Source: Streptomyces scabichelini (GTDB lineage Bacteria > Actinomycetota > Actinomycetes > Streptomycetales > Streptomycetaceae). From it: a stretch of 64,000 nt of DNA. This document shows, piece by piece, positions 35,437-44,203 of the stretch. The stretch lies in assembly GCF_011045015.1 (NCBI RefSeq), contig NZ_JAAKZY010000009.1, positions 39,843 through 103,842 on the forward strand. Direction: 5' to 3'. Under the pieces are notes generated by a model, which made no database searches, had not been told where the DNA came from, and worked only from the letters and a program-made list of their open reading frames with translations. Position 1 is the stretch's first letter; every line of letters starts with the position of its first letter. Position numbers and translations under genes: made by a program.

Positions 35437-36303
35437 ATGACCGTACGGCAGCTGGCGGTAACCGCCAGATGGACGGCGGCAGCCAGAGCCCGGGAGAGTG
35501 CACGCCCCGACCGGCTCTTCCACGATCCGTACGCCGCCGCCCTCGCGGGAGACGACGGACACCGGCTGCTGGAGAGCATGGAGCGCGCCTCAGGGGGCGC
35601 CGAGAATCCGTACCTGGCGATCCGGACCCGCTTCTTCGACGACGCCGCCCTGGCACGTCTGACCACCGCGGGCCCGTGCCAGGTCGTGTCCGTGGCCGCC
35701 GGGTTGGACACCCGCCCCTACCGGTGCGCCTGGCCCGAGGGCACGGTCGTGTACGAGGTCGACCAGCCTGATCCACTCACCTGGAAGGGGACCGTGCTGT
35801 CCACCCTCGGTGCCGTGTCCGGGTGTCGTCTGCGGACGGTCCGCACCGATCTCCGAGGGTCATGGCACACGGAGTTGGGCGCCGCGGGCTTCGACGCCTC
35901 GGTCCCCACGCTGTGGCTGATCGAAGGGCTGCTGGTCTATCTCGACCACGCACACGTCGAGACACTGCTGGCCCAGGTCAGCGCTCTGTCCTCGGCGGGA
36001 AGCCTGCTGGTCACCGACGCGGTCAACAGCGCCCTGTACGACCAGCCCTGGGCGCAGCCGCAGTTGCGCCTGCTCGAACACCTCGGAATGCCCTGGCGTT
36101 CGCACATCGACGACCCCGTCGCCTTCCTCGCCCGGTACGGCTGGAGCGCTCGCGTCCGCCTGCCCGGGACAGCGGACGTCGCCGGAGGGAAGCGGTGGCC
36201 GTATCCCGTCCCGCCCCACGGGGCACCGGGTCAGGCGCGGCTCTTCATGATCGACGCGGTACGGCAGCACTCCGGGGCCCCAGTGGACTTACCACACACA
36301 TAA
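35437..36303 (+). CDS. Class I SAM-dependent methyltransferase (PPM1/TIGR00027-like)
   Basis: A 288-residue protein. ATG at 35437 was chosen because GAGGAGG lies six bases upstream. The family features are DRLFHDPYAAALAG near the start, IRTRFFDDAAL, the SAM motif VVSVAAGLDTRPYRCAWP, VYEVDQPDPLTWKG, and PTLWLIEGLLVYL. This group resembles leucine carboxyl methyltransferases and is common in Streptomyces, often with unknown substrate. Its place at the end of the peptide cluster makes O- or carboxyl methylation of the product possible (the precursor ends in Glu-Asp), but it may be independent. Confidence 0.82.
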   Translation: MTVRQLAVTARWTAAARARESARPDRLFHDPYAAALAGDDGHRLLESMERASGGAENPYLAIRTRFFDDAALARLTTAGPCQVVSVAAGLDTRPYRCAWPEGTVVYEVDQPDPLTWKGTVLSTLGAVSGCRLRTVRTDLRGSWHTELGAAGFDASVPTLWLIEGLLVYLDHAHVETLLAQVSALSSAGSLLVTDAVNSALYDQPWAQPQLRLLEHLGMPWRSHIDDPVAFLARYGWSARVRLPGTADVAGGKRWPYPVPPHGAPGQARLFMIDAVRQHSGAPVDLPHT

Positions 36304-36343
36304 AGCGGACAAACCGCATACATATGGAAGGGCATCCGCGTTG

Positions 36344-36958
36344 ATGGTGCAGCATCCCCCCACAACCCTTCTGGTCCATCCGAACGCCGTCGTCCGTGTC
36401 GGCTACAAGGGCATGCTGGAAGACATTCTCGGCCACGCCACGGCCGGAGGGTGCCACGAGGCATCCGACGTCCCGCGAGCGCGGGAAGTGCTCAACAGCG
36501 CTCCTGTCGATCTCGTCGTCACCGACCCGGCCACCCTGGCGCAGGAAGACACCGAGCGACTGCACCGATGCAGGCTCGAACGAGCGCCCAGGGCCTTGTT
36601 GCTCGGCATCTCCCCTTCGCCGCCGCGGACCATCGAGGCCGAGAGCAAGTGCATCGATGCCCTGATCACGATCGGGGAGTCGACGGACGAGATGATCGAG
36701 GCACTGGCCGACGTCCTGTCCCGGCGAGGTCTGCCCGGCACCGGCTTGAGCCGACGAGAACAGGAAGTGTCCCGACTGGTCGGCCTGGGCTACACCAACC
36801 GGCAGATAGGCCGGGCGCTGGACATCAGTCCTCACACGGTCGAGACCTACATGCGCCGCATGTTCGACAAACTCGGCGTCCGTTCCCGGGCCGCCATCGC
36901 CGCCCGGTACTTCGGTCTCCCCGAGGAGGAGGGGGAAACGATGAGAACGGCCATGTGA
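36344..36958 (+). CDS. LuxR-type response regulator with atypical receiver
   Basis: A 204-residue regulator. The C-terminal HTH is canonical: LSRREQEVSRLVGLGYTNRQ and then IGRALDISPHTVETYMRRMF, KLGVRSRAAIAARYF. The N-terminal 120 residues follow a receiver pattern (TTLLVHPNAVVRVGYKGML) with a possible phospho-Asp in DLVVTDPA, but the usual acidic pair after the first strand is HPN, so it may not be phosphorylated. No sensor kinase gene is adjacent. ATG at 36344 was chosen; TTG at 36341 is equally possible. It may control the peptide cluster, at whose right edge it stands. Confidence 0.8.
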   Translation: MVQHPPTTLLVHPNAVVRVGYKGMLEDILGHATAGGCHEASDVPRAREVLNSAPVDLVVTDPATLAQEDTERLHRCRLERAPRALLLGISPSPPRTIEAESKCIDALITIGESTDEMIEALADVLSRRGLPGTGLSRREQEVSRLVGLGYTNRQIGRALDISPHTVETYMRRMFDKLGVRSRAAIAARYFGLPEEEGETMRTAM

Positions 36959-37133
36959 CGGAGCTCGGCCGGGGAGGGCCGGCCGTGACCGGGACGGGGG
37001 ACCGCTCACGGCACGGCCCCGCGCCGTACTCGGCGCAGAACCGGCGGGCCGGATCCGATTGTTCGCATCACGTACCGCAATCTGTCACATCAGTGTCTTG
37101 CGCCTCTTCGCCGGTCTTTGGTGCTCTTGGGCC

Positions 37134-39218
37134 ATGTCACAAGTGAATCGGCGTCGTTTCCTCCAACTCGCAGGCGGCACCGCGGCCTTCACCGCGCTGT
37201 CGGACAGCATCGCCAGGGCCGCGGCGATCCCGGCCGGGTACCACCGCGGCACCATCGAAGACGTCGAGCACATCGTCGTCCTCATGCAGGAGAACCGGTC
37301 CTTCGACCACTACTTCGGCTCCCTGAGAGGCGTCCGCGGGTTCGGCGACCCGCACCCGGTGACGCTCGACAGCGGCAAGTCCGTCTGGCACCAGCCGGAC
37401 GGCACCAAGGACCTGCTGCCCTTCCACCCCGAGGCCGACGACCTCGGCATGCAGTTCCTGGAAGGCCTGCCGCACAGCTGGCCCGACGGGCAGGCCGCCT
37501 ACAACGGGGGCAAGTACGACAAGTGGGTTCCCGCGAAGGGCACCACGACCATGGCGTACCTGACCCGCGAGGACATCCCCTTCCACTACGCGCTCGCCGA
37601 CACCTTCACGGTCTGCGACGCGTACTACTGCTCGTTCATCGGCTCCACCGACCCGAACCGCTACTACATGTGGACGGGGCACACCGGCAACGACGGCCGG
37701 GGCGGCGGACCCGTCATGGGCAACGACGAGCTCGGCTACGACTGGACGACCTACCCCGAGCGCCTCGAGAAGGCCGGGATCTCCTGGAAGATCTACCAGG
37801 ACATCGGCGACGGCCTGGACGCCGCCGGCTCCTGGGGCTGGATCGAGGACGCCTACCGCGGCAACTACGGCGACAACTCGCTGCTGTACTTCAACAAGTA
37901 CCGCAACGCCAAGCCCGGCGACCCCTGGTACGACAAGGCCCGCACCGGCACCGACGTCAAGAACGGCGACGGCTACTTCGACCTGCTGAAGGCCGACGTC
38001 AAGGCGGGCAAGCTGCCGCAGATATCCTGGATCACCGCCCCCGAGGCCTTCTCCGAGCACTCCAACTGGCCCACGAACTACGGCGCCTGGTACATCGCGC
38101 AGGTCCTCGACGCGCTCACCTCAAACCCCGAGGTCTGGTCGAAGACCGCGCTGTTCATCACGTACGACGAGAACGACGGCTTCTTCGACCACCTCGTCCC
38201 GCCGCTGCCGCCGGGGTCCCCCGCACAGGGCAAGTCGACGGTCGACGTCACCCTGGACCTCTACCCGGGAGCCGCGAACCGCGTCGCCGGCCCGTACGGC
38301 CTCGGTCCGCGCGTGCCGATGGTGGTCGTCTCGCCCTGGAGCAAGGGCGGTTACGTCTGCTCCGAGACCCTCGACCACACCTCGATCCTCCAGTTCATGG
38401 AGCGCCGCTTCGGGGTGCGCGAGCCCAACATCTCGCCGTGGCGGCGCACCGTCTGCGGCGACCTCACCTCCGCCTTCGACTTCTCCCGCAAGGACAGCAG
38501 GCCGGCCGCCCTGCCGGACACCGACGACTACGAACCGGCCGACCGCGAGCGCCACCCCGACTACAAGCCGGCGGTCCCCGCCGACCCCGACATGCCGAAG
38601 CAGGAGCGCGGTCTGCGCCCGGCCCGCCCCCTGAAGTACGAGCCGAGGGTGGACGGTTCCGCGGACCCGGCGGCCGGGACCCTCACGCTCACCTTCGCCT
38701 CCGGCAAGAAGGCGGGTGCCACCTTCCACGTCACCTCCGGCAACCGCACCGACGGCCCGTGGACGTACACCACCGGGGCGGGCAGGACGGTCTCGGACAC
38801 CTGGAACTCCGCGTACTCGAACGGCTCGTACGACCTGACGGTGCACGGGCCCAACGGCTTCCTGCGTGTGTTCAAGGGTCCCGGCAAGGCGGCCGGGCCC
38901 GAGGCCACCGCGCGGCATGTCGGGGACGACGTGGAGCTGACCTTCACGAACAGGGGCGCCGCCACGGTGAATCTCCAGCTCACCAACGGCTATGGCGGGC
39001 GGCCGAAGTCGTTCAAGGTGCGGCCGGGGGTGACCGTGAAGCACACCGTGGATCTGCGGGCGAGCAAGCGCTGGTACGACCTGACCGTCGTGTCCGACGC
39101 GGACGGATCGTTCCTGCGCCGGTTCGCCGGACATGTGGAGAACGGGCGGCCGGGTGTGAGTGACCCTGCTCTGGGTCTGGTCAGGTACGGGGCGGGTCGG
39201 GATAGTGTGCCCCGGTGA
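37134..39218 (+). CDS. Tat-exported phosphocholine-type phospholipase C
   Basis: A 694-residue secreted enzyme. The start at 37134 gives a short n-region followed by the twin-arginine motif RRRFLQLAG. The catalytic phosphoesterase domain shows the family signatures HIVVLMQENRSFDHYFGSL, FTVCDAYYCSFIGSTDPNR, SEHSNWPTNYGAWYIA and ITYDENDGFFDH. Two C-terminal DUF756-like beta domains follow (about 515-690). It hydrolyses phospholipid head groups outside the cell, often under phosphate control. Its stop overlaps the next start (GTGA). An upstream coding frame extends to 37059 but lacks signal-peptide sense. Confidence 0.92.
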   Translation: MSQVNRRRFLQLAGGTAAFTALSDSIARAAAIPAGYHRGTIEDVEHIVVLMQENRSFDHYFGSLRGVRGFGDPHPVTLDSGKSVWHQPDGTKDLLPFHPEADDLGMQFLEGLPHSWPDGQAAYNGGKYDKWVPAKGTTTMAYLTREDIPFHYALADTFTVCDAYYCSFIGSTDPNRYYMWTGHTGNDGRGGGPVMGNDELGYDWTTYPERLEKAGISWKIYQDIGDGLDAAGSWGWIEDAYRGNYGDNSLLYFNKYRNAKPGDPWYDKARTGTDVKNGDGYFDLLKADVKAGKLPQISWITAPEAFSEHSNWPTNYGAWYIAQVLDALTSNPEVWSKTALFITYDENDGFFDHLVPPLPPGSPAQGKSTVDVTLDLYPGAANRVAGPYGLGPRVPMVVVSPWSKGGYVCSETLDHTSILQFMERRFGVREPNISPWRRTVCGDLTSAFDFSRKDSRPAALPDTDDYEPADRERHPDYKPAVPADPDMPKQERGLRPARPLKYEPRVDGSADPAAGTLTLTFASGKKAGATFHVTSGNRTDGPWTYTTGAGRTVSDTWNSAYSNGSYDLTVHGPNGFLRVFKGPGKAAGPEATARHVGDDVELTFTNRGAATVNLQLTNGYGGRPKSFKVRPGVTVKHTVDLRASKRWYDLTVVSDADGSFLRRFAGHVENGRPGVSDPALGLVRYGAGRDSVPR

Positions 39219-40087
39219 CCACGCATTCGAACACTCCTGCAGGCTGGTACCCGGATCCGCACGGTGCGCCCCAGACGCTGCGCTACTGGGACGGCACTCA
39301 GTGGACCGAGCACACCAACTCGGATCAGCAGGCGCAGGCCCAGCAGGCGCAGGCCGCTCAGCAGGCGCAGCCTGTTCAGCCGGTGCAACAGGCGCCGCAG
39401 GTTCCGCAGCAGGCGCCCGGTTTCGATCAGCGTGTGCAGCGGCAGGTCCAGCAGCAGGCCGGGGTCGCGCCGAACGCGGCCGGCGGCGGCACCCTGTTCA
39501 CGGAGCCGGTGCTGGTGGTGAACCAGAAGGCCAAACTGATCGAGCTGACCAACGAGTACAAGGTCATGGACCAGCAGGGCAACCAGCTCGGTTCGGTCGT
39601 GCAGGTCGGGCAGAGCGCGCTGAAGAAGGTCGCGCGCTTCGTCGCCAGCGTCGATCAGTTCATGACGCACAAGCTGGAGATCCGTGACGCGTACGGTCAG
39701 CCGCAGTTGCTGCTGACGCGCCCGCGCAAGTTCATGAAGTCGCGGGTGCTCGTGGCGCGTCCGGACGGGCAGCAGATCGGTGAGATCGTCCAGCAGAACA
39801 TGGTCGGGAAGATCAACTTCGCGATCATGGCAGACGGTCAGCAGGTCGGCGCCATCAAGGCGGAGAACTGGCGCGCCTGGAACTTCGCGATCGTCGACCA
39901 CGCGGACAACGAGGTCGCCCGGATCACCAAGACCTGGGAAGGCCTCGCCAAGACGATGTTCACGACCGCGGACAACTACGTCCTGCAGATCCACTACCAG
40001 CTTCCCGAACCCCTGCTGAGCCTCGTGGTCGCCACCGCCCTGACGGTCGACACGGCGCTCAAGCAGGACAGCCGCGGGCTGGGCTGA
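39215..40087 (+). CDS. DUF2510 plus phospholipid-scramblase-like protein
   Basis: A 290-residue protein. Residues 8-35 are a DUF2510 motif (AGWYPDPHGAPQTLRYWDGTQW cut short here as GWYPDPHG and RYWDGTQW). A Gln/Ala/Pro-rich low-complexity spacer (QQAQAQQAQAAQQAQ) leads to a LURP-one/scramblase-like beta barrel: LVVNQKAKLIELTNEYKVM, DAYGQPQLLLTRPRKF, GEIVQQNMVGKINFAIM. GTG start overlaps the phospholipase stop, so the two are coupled, which hints at a shared membrane-lipid role. Confidence 0.85.
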   Translation: MTTHSNTPAGWYPDPHGAPQTLRYWDGTQWTEHTNSDQQAQAQQAQAAQQAQPVQPVQQAPQVPQQAPGFDQRVQRQVQQQAGVAPNAAGGGTLFTEPVLVVNQKAKLIELTNEYKVMDQQGNQLGSVVQVGQSALKKVARFVASVDQFMTHKLEIRDAYGQPQLLLTRPRKFMKSRVLVARPDGQQIGEIVQQNMVGKINFAIMADGQQVGAIKAENWRAWNFAIVDHADNEVARITKTWEGLAKTMFTTADNYVLQIHYQLPEPLLSLVVATALTVDTALKQDSRGLG

Positions 40088-40142
40088 CCTCGGCCGCTGT
40101 CGTCAGCCGTACGTCCCGCAAGCCGTGCGTCCCCCAGAGTCT

Positions 40143-41111
40143 TCAGAGCGGAGTGAGGTGTCCCGGCGCGGGTCGCCGGGGCACCAACGCCGGTTCCTGC
40201 GACGCCGATTCGGGCTTCAGCGCCAGCACCGCGGCGACAGGATGCTCCTCCATCGACGGCTTCGGTGACTCCGGAACCGAGGGCTTCGGTGGCTCCGGAA
40301 CCGCGCGCGACAGCATCACCACGCCCCGGGCCGCGATCGCCGCCCCCGCGAAGGCCAGCAGCAGACCCGCCGCCCCGCCCCGCAGGCCCTCGCCGAGCAG
40401 CGAGAGCCCGATCACCGCGGCGGCCACCGGGTTGGCCAGCGTCACCACGGCGAGGGGTGCGCCGAGGCCGCCCCGGTAGGCGATCTGCGACAGCAGCAGC
40501 CCGCCCGTCGCGAAGGTCGCCACCAGCAGGGCCACCACGATCACCTGCGCGCTGAGCAGCGGACCCGTGCGGTCGGTCGCGGCCACCGTCACGCTCTGCG
40601 TGAGCGCGGACGCGACACCCGAGGCGAAGCCGGACGCCGTCGCGTGCCGCAGCCCGGGGCGTGCGCCCGGCCGGGACAGCGCGCCGATGAGGACCGCGGT
40701 CAGGCCCGCGACCGCCAGCGCCTCCGGCACGCTCAGCACGTCGTCGGGTGCGGGCCCGGACGCCGTGACGAGCAGCGCGGCGAGCCCGGCCAGCGTCAGA
40801 GCCGTACCCCGCCACTCGACGGAGCTGACCCGCCGCCCCGCCACCCGCGCGCCCAGTGGCACCGCGGCGACCAGAGTGAGCGCGCCGAGCGGCTGGACGA
40901 GAGTGAGGGGCCCGTACTTGAGGGCGGCCACGTGCAGCAGCGCGGCGGACCCGTTGAGTGCGACCGACCACCACCACGCGCCGCTGCCGAGGAGGCGCAG
41001 TACGCCGGAGTCGGAGGTCCGGGAGGCCAGCCGCTCCTGGGCCACGGCCGCGGCGGCGTACGCGACGGCGGAGAACAGCGAGAGGACGACGGCGACGACG
41101 GTGGCGTTCAT
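40143..41111 (-). CDS. EamA/DMT-family transporter
   Basis: A 322-residue membrane protein with about ten hydrophobic helices in two related halves, the layout of drug/metabolite transporters. ATG at 41111 overlaps the upstream PAP2 stop (ATGA). Helix-rich landmarks are LSLFSAVAYAAAAVAQERLA, ALKYGPLTLVQPLGALTLV and the second-half GGLGAPLAVVTLANPVAAAV. The C-terminal 45 residues are hydrophilic with PEPPKPSVPESPKPS repeats. Substrate unknown. Converges on the scramblase-like gene with a 55-bp gap. Confidence 0.82.
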   Translation of the reverse strand: MNATVVAVVLSLFSAVAYAAAAVAQERLASRTSDSGVLRLLGSGAWWWSVALNGSAALLHVAALKYGPLTLVQPLGALTLVAAVPLGARVAGRRVSSVEWRGTALTLAGLAALLVTASGPAPDDVLSVPEALAVAGLTAVLIGALSRPGARPGLRHATASGFASGVASALTQSVTVAATDRTGPLLSAQVIVVALLVATFATGGLLLSQIAYRGGLGAPLAVVTLANPVAAAVIGLSLLGEGLRGGAAGLLLAFAGAAIAARGVVMLSRAVPEPPKPSVPESPKPSMEEHPVAAVLALKPESASQEPALVPRRPAPGHLTPL

Positions 41112-41935
41112 CGGCCGGCTCCGACGAGCTCCGGTGCGGAGTCCGGTGCTGCCGGCGCGCCGCCCGGCACGGGCTCCGGGGGGCCGCCCGCGGCCGCTGT
41201 CCGGTGCGGCAGACGGATCACCGCGAGGACGATGCCCAGCAGCGCCGCCGCCACGATCGCGTCGAGCCAGTAGTGATTGGCCGTACCGACGATCACCAGC
41301 AGGGTGAGCAGCGGATGGAGCAGCCACAGCCAGCGCCACCGCGACCGCATCGCGACGATCAGTCCGATCGCCACCATGAGCGCCCACCCGAAGTGCAGCG
41401 ACGGCATCGCCGCGAACTGGTTCGACAGCGAGTCGGTCTCCGGCGAGGCCCCGTACACCGTCGGCCCGTACATCTGCCCGGTGTCCACGAGACCTGCCAT
41501 GGCGAGCATCCGGGGCGGCGCGAGCGGGAACGTGAGGTGCACCAGCAGGGCGGCGGCGGTGATCGCGGCGAGGGCGCGGCGGGCCCAGACGTAGTGGGTG
41601 GGGCGGCGCAGATACAGCCAGACCAGAAAGGCCGCTGTGGCCGGGAAGTGCACGGTCGCGTAGTAGGTGTTCGCGATGTGCACGAGAGTGTCGCCGTGCA
41701 GCAGTGCGGACTGCACGGCGCCCTCGCCGGGCAGGTGCACGGCCCGCTCCAGGTCCCACACGCGGTTCGCGTTGCTGAAGGCCTCGCCGGTGTGGCCCGT
41801 CGCCAGCAGCCGGCCGAGTTTGTAGACGAGGAAGAGCCCTGCGACGAGCAGGAGCTCACGGACGAGGGGCGGCCGCTGTATCGCGGCGGCCTCTCTTCTT
41901 GCCGACTTTCCTGCCGACTCGGTTCGGGCTTCCAT
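41108..41935 (-). CDS. PAP2-family membrane phosphatase
   Basis: A 275-residue protein from ATG at 41935, chosen because a G-rich ribosome site (CCGGGGG) directly precedes it; an upstream extension to 42046 has no family sense. Five or six helices with the PAP2 motifs: MPSLHFGWALM (His) and GTANHYWLDAIV (His, Asp), plus FPLAPPRMLA just before. It resembles the inositolphosphotransferase-type PAP2 proteins of actinomycetes, probably acting on lipid phosphates. Coupled to the EamA transporter and divergent from the TetR gene across a long palindrome. Confidence 0.85.
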   Translation of the reverse strand: MEARTESAGKSARREAAAIQRPPLVRELLLVAGLFLVYKLGRLLATGHTGEAFSNANRVWDLERAVHLPGEGAVQSALLHGDTLVHIANTYYATVHFPATAAFLVWLYLRRPTHYVWARRALAAITAAALLVHLTFPLAPPRMLAMAGLVDTGQMYGPTVYGASPETDSLSNQFAAMPSLHFGWALMVAIGLIVAMRSRWRWLWLLHPLLTLLVIVGTANHYWLDAIVAAALLGIVLAVIRLPHRTAAAGGPPEPVPGGAPAAPDSAPELVGAGR

Positions 41936-42051
41936 CCCCCGGCCCCCTTGCTGACGGTCTTGCGCGAGGTGGTGCGTGGTGAGCCCAGGAGGGGATCCAC
42001 TCGGCACAGGAGTGGTCCTTTCGACACAGGAGTGGGTCCTGTCCAAGGCTC

Positions 42052-42105
42052 ATCGATACGCCACTGTACCGATACGGCTCCGTATCGGTACAGTGGCGTA
42101 TCGAT
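42052..42105. promoter_or_regulatory. 54-bp palindromic operator with four CGATACG half-sites
   Basis: A perfect 26-bp inverted repeat (arms 42052-42077 and 42080-42105) with two bases between. Inside it the heptamer CGATACG occurs twice on the left arm and its complement CGTATCG twice on the right, spaced evenly, so it can be read as two overlapping TetR-type operators. It lies 117 bp before the PAP2 start and 62 bp before the TetR start, the natural place for control of both. Confidence 0.8.
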
Positions 42106-42166
42106 AGACGTACGACACACTGGAAGCAGGCCGCCGGGCCCCGGAGACGAGCGAGGAGAAGAACAC

Positions 42167-42790
42167 ATGACGTCGCAGGCAGCGGACGAACCGGAGACGG
42201 TCGTCGCCGCGCGCCGCTCCAAGCTCACGCCCGAGCGTGAGCGGGAGTTCTTCGATGCCGCGCTCGAGCAGATCCGCGAGTGCGGCTATGACGCGCTGAG
42301 CATGGAGGGCGTGGCCGCCAGCACCCGGTGCAGCAAGTCCACGCTCTACCGGCAGTGGAAGACGAAGCCCCAGTTCGTGGCGGCCGCACTGCGCGCTCAC
42401 CACCGTCCGCGGCTCGCGGACATCGACACCGGCTCACTCGCCGGCGACCTGCGCGCGGCAGCGCGGGCCGTGGGCGAGCGGTCCGACGACGACACCAAGC
42501 TGCTCCAGGCGCTCGGGCACGCCGTCATGCAGGACGAGGAACTGCAGTGCGCGCTGCGCGGCGCGCTCGTCGAGCCCGAGTGCGCGGCGCTTCAGGAGAT
42601 GATCCGGCGGGCGGTCGACCGGGGCGAGATCGCCGCCGGCCATCCGGCCCTGGAGTTCGTGCCCGCGCAACTGATCGGCATGATCCGGGTCCGGCCCGTC
42701 CTGGAGGGCCAGTACGCGGACGCCGACTATCTCGTCCGCTACGTGGACGCGGCCCTGATTCCCGCCCTCGGCCTGTCGGAGGCCGGCTGA
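42167..42790 (+). CDS. TetR-family repressor
   Basis: A 207-residue regulator. ATG at 42167 follows GAGGAGAAGAACAC. The HTH is typical: FFDAALEQIRECGYDALSME then GVAASTRCSKSTLYRQW. The C-terminal part has the TetR_C pattern of actinobacterial members (HHRPRLADIDTGSLAGDLRA). The large palindrome directly upstream is probably its binding site, implying autorepression and control of the divergent PAP2-EamA pair. Confidence 0.88.
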   Translation: MTSQAADEPETVVAARRSKLTPEREREFFDAALEQIRECGYDALSMEGVAASTRCSKSTLYRQWKTKPQFVAAALRAHHRPRLADIDTGSLAGDLRAAARAVGERSDDDTKLLQALGHAVMQDEELQCALRGALVEPECAALQEMIRRAVDRGEIAAGHPALEFVPAQLIGMIRVRPVLEGQYADADYLVRYVDAALIPALGLSEAG

Positions 42791-42870
42791 GACTCAGGCC
42801 GCGGTCCGTGGGACGTCCGGACAACGGCCTGTTCGCGCCGCACCGTGGGGACGGGGGCGGCGCGCACCCC

Positions 42871-42915
42871 GGCCGGGCGGGGCGCCTCCTGAGCGGAGAG
42901 GTGCCCCACCCGGCC
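42871..42915. terminator. Hairpin between convergent genes
   Basis: Arms 42871-42888 and 42898-42915 pair over 18 positions with one wobble-type and one other mismatch, loop of nine bases. It lies between the TetR stop (42790) and the stop of the minus-strand DUF2510 gene (42924). Confidence 0.65.
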
Positions 42916-42923
42916 GATCCATG

Positions 42924-43883
42924 TCACACCTTCTGCCCGTTGCCGCCGCCGCCCGCGGCCTCCTTGATGCCCTTGGTGATCTCGTCGATGACGGACACCT
43001 TCGGGGCCTCGGCGCTCGCGTCGATGCCGAAGCGGACGATCACGAGCATCTCCGGGTTGGCGGGGGAGGGGAAGGCGAGCGACTCGACATAGCCGTCGTC
43101 GCCCTTGCTCGTGACGACCTTCCAGCGGACCATGTAGCCCTTCTCGCCCGCCACGGTCACCGCTTTCGAGGCGAGTTCGTCGCGCGAGGTGATCTTGCCG
43201 TAGGTCGCGCCGCCGTACGACTCCTGGGCGTTCTTGGAGATGTCCTCCTTCGCCGCCGACTCGGCGGTGGTCGCCTTGATCTCCAAGGCCACGGCGGGCG
43301 CCGAGTTGGCCCCGCCGCGCACGCACTCCTTCGATGTGTCGCCCGGGCACTTGTACGTCCCCGTCGACACCCCGGCGCCCCCGACCTGCCCGGACTGGCC
43401 GGTCCAGCCGTCGGGCACGGGGATGCTGATGCCGCTGAGCGCGTCGGTGGCGTAGCCCTTCTCGGTCTGCGGTGGCGAGGGCTGCCCTGGACCCCCGCTC
43501 TCGCCGTCGTCCGGGCCGCCCTGACCGCCGCCGTCCTGCCCCTGAGGTCCCGGCAGCGTGGGTGCCGTCCGGGCGTTGTCCTGATTGCCGCCGCCCGAAC
43601 CGTCGTCGGCGGTCAGGGCGTACACCCCGCCGCCTATGCCCGCGAGGACCGCCACCGCCGCGGCGATCGCCAGACCTGTGCGCAGTCGGCGGCGCGGGGT
43701 GTCGGGCAGCGAGCCCGGATACGGTCCGCCGGACGGCGGGTACGCCGGGGGACCCCACGCGGCCGACTCGGCGGGGCGCGTCTGCTCCGTCCATGTCCTT
43801 CCGTCCCACCAGCGTTGGGTGGCCGGACCGTCATTTGTCTGCCCGGGGTCGGGGTACCAGCCGGGAGGAGTCACCTGGGTCAT
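42924..43883 (-). CDS. DUF2510 membrane-anchored protein with extracellular domain
   Basis: A 319-residue protein from ATG at 43883, where the DUF2510 motif begins at once (PPGWYPDPG, RWWDGRTW). After a Pro/Gly spacer comes one transmembrane helix (GLAIAAAVAVLAGIGGGVYAL), then a Gly/Gln/Pro-rich stretch and an outside domain of about 190 residues (SIPVPDGWTGQSG, KCPGDTSKECV, GYMVRWKVVTSKGDDGYVESL). The two Cys may form a disulfide. This layout is common in Streptomyces with no assigned function. Confidence 0.8.
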   Translation of the reverse strand: MTQVTPPGWYPDPGQTNDGPATQRWWDGRTWTEQTRPAESAAWGPPAYPPSGGPYPGSLPDTPRRRLRTGLAIAAAVAVLAGIGGGVYALTADDGSGGGNQDNARTAPTLPGPQGQDGGGQGGPDDGESGGPGQPSPPQTEKGYATDALSGISIPVPDGWTGQSGQVGGAGVSTGTYKCPGDTSKECVRGGANSAPAVALEIKATTAESAAKEDISKNAQESYGGATYGKITSRDELASKAVTVAGEKGYMVRWKVVTSKGDDGYVESLAFPSPANPEMLVIVRFGIDASAEAPKVSVIDEITKGIKEAAGGGGNGQKV

Positions 43884-44203
43884 GGACCCCACCGTATGAG
43901 CCTCGTGTGAAAGCGGGATGAGAGGATCCCGGCTCACGTCCCACGAGCACCCGCCGCACCGGCTGTTCCGAAGCCCGCGGTCCGGGCGGTTCCCGCCTGC
44001 CCCGCGGTGAAACTCGGCTTCCTGTCACGGCTGTTGACGCTCCATGGCTCTCACCGGGCCTGGTCGGCGGCGCGGCCCGTCGCCTCTCGTCCGCGGCTGT
44101 CACCCGTCCCGGGAACAGGTGGCCCGACGAGCCGCCATGGCGGCTTCCTGAGGACTAGGCTCATGGCCTGTACGTCGTTTGGGCGACCTGGGGAGGTAGC
44201 GGG
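43884..44203. other. 320-bp divergent intergenic region
   Basis: No coding sense was found. A TAGGCT hexamer at 44156-44161 could be a -10 element for the ATPase gene (43 bases before its ATG), but I see no convincing -35 partner. Otherwise I see nothing in this stretch. Confidence 0.4.

Noticed and set aside
37061..37093. Three 11-bp units resembling PHO boxes before the phospholipase C gene
   Set aside because: Only the first unit (GTTCGCATCAC) approaches the PhoP consensus; the other two match poorly, so I do not annotate a PhoP site.
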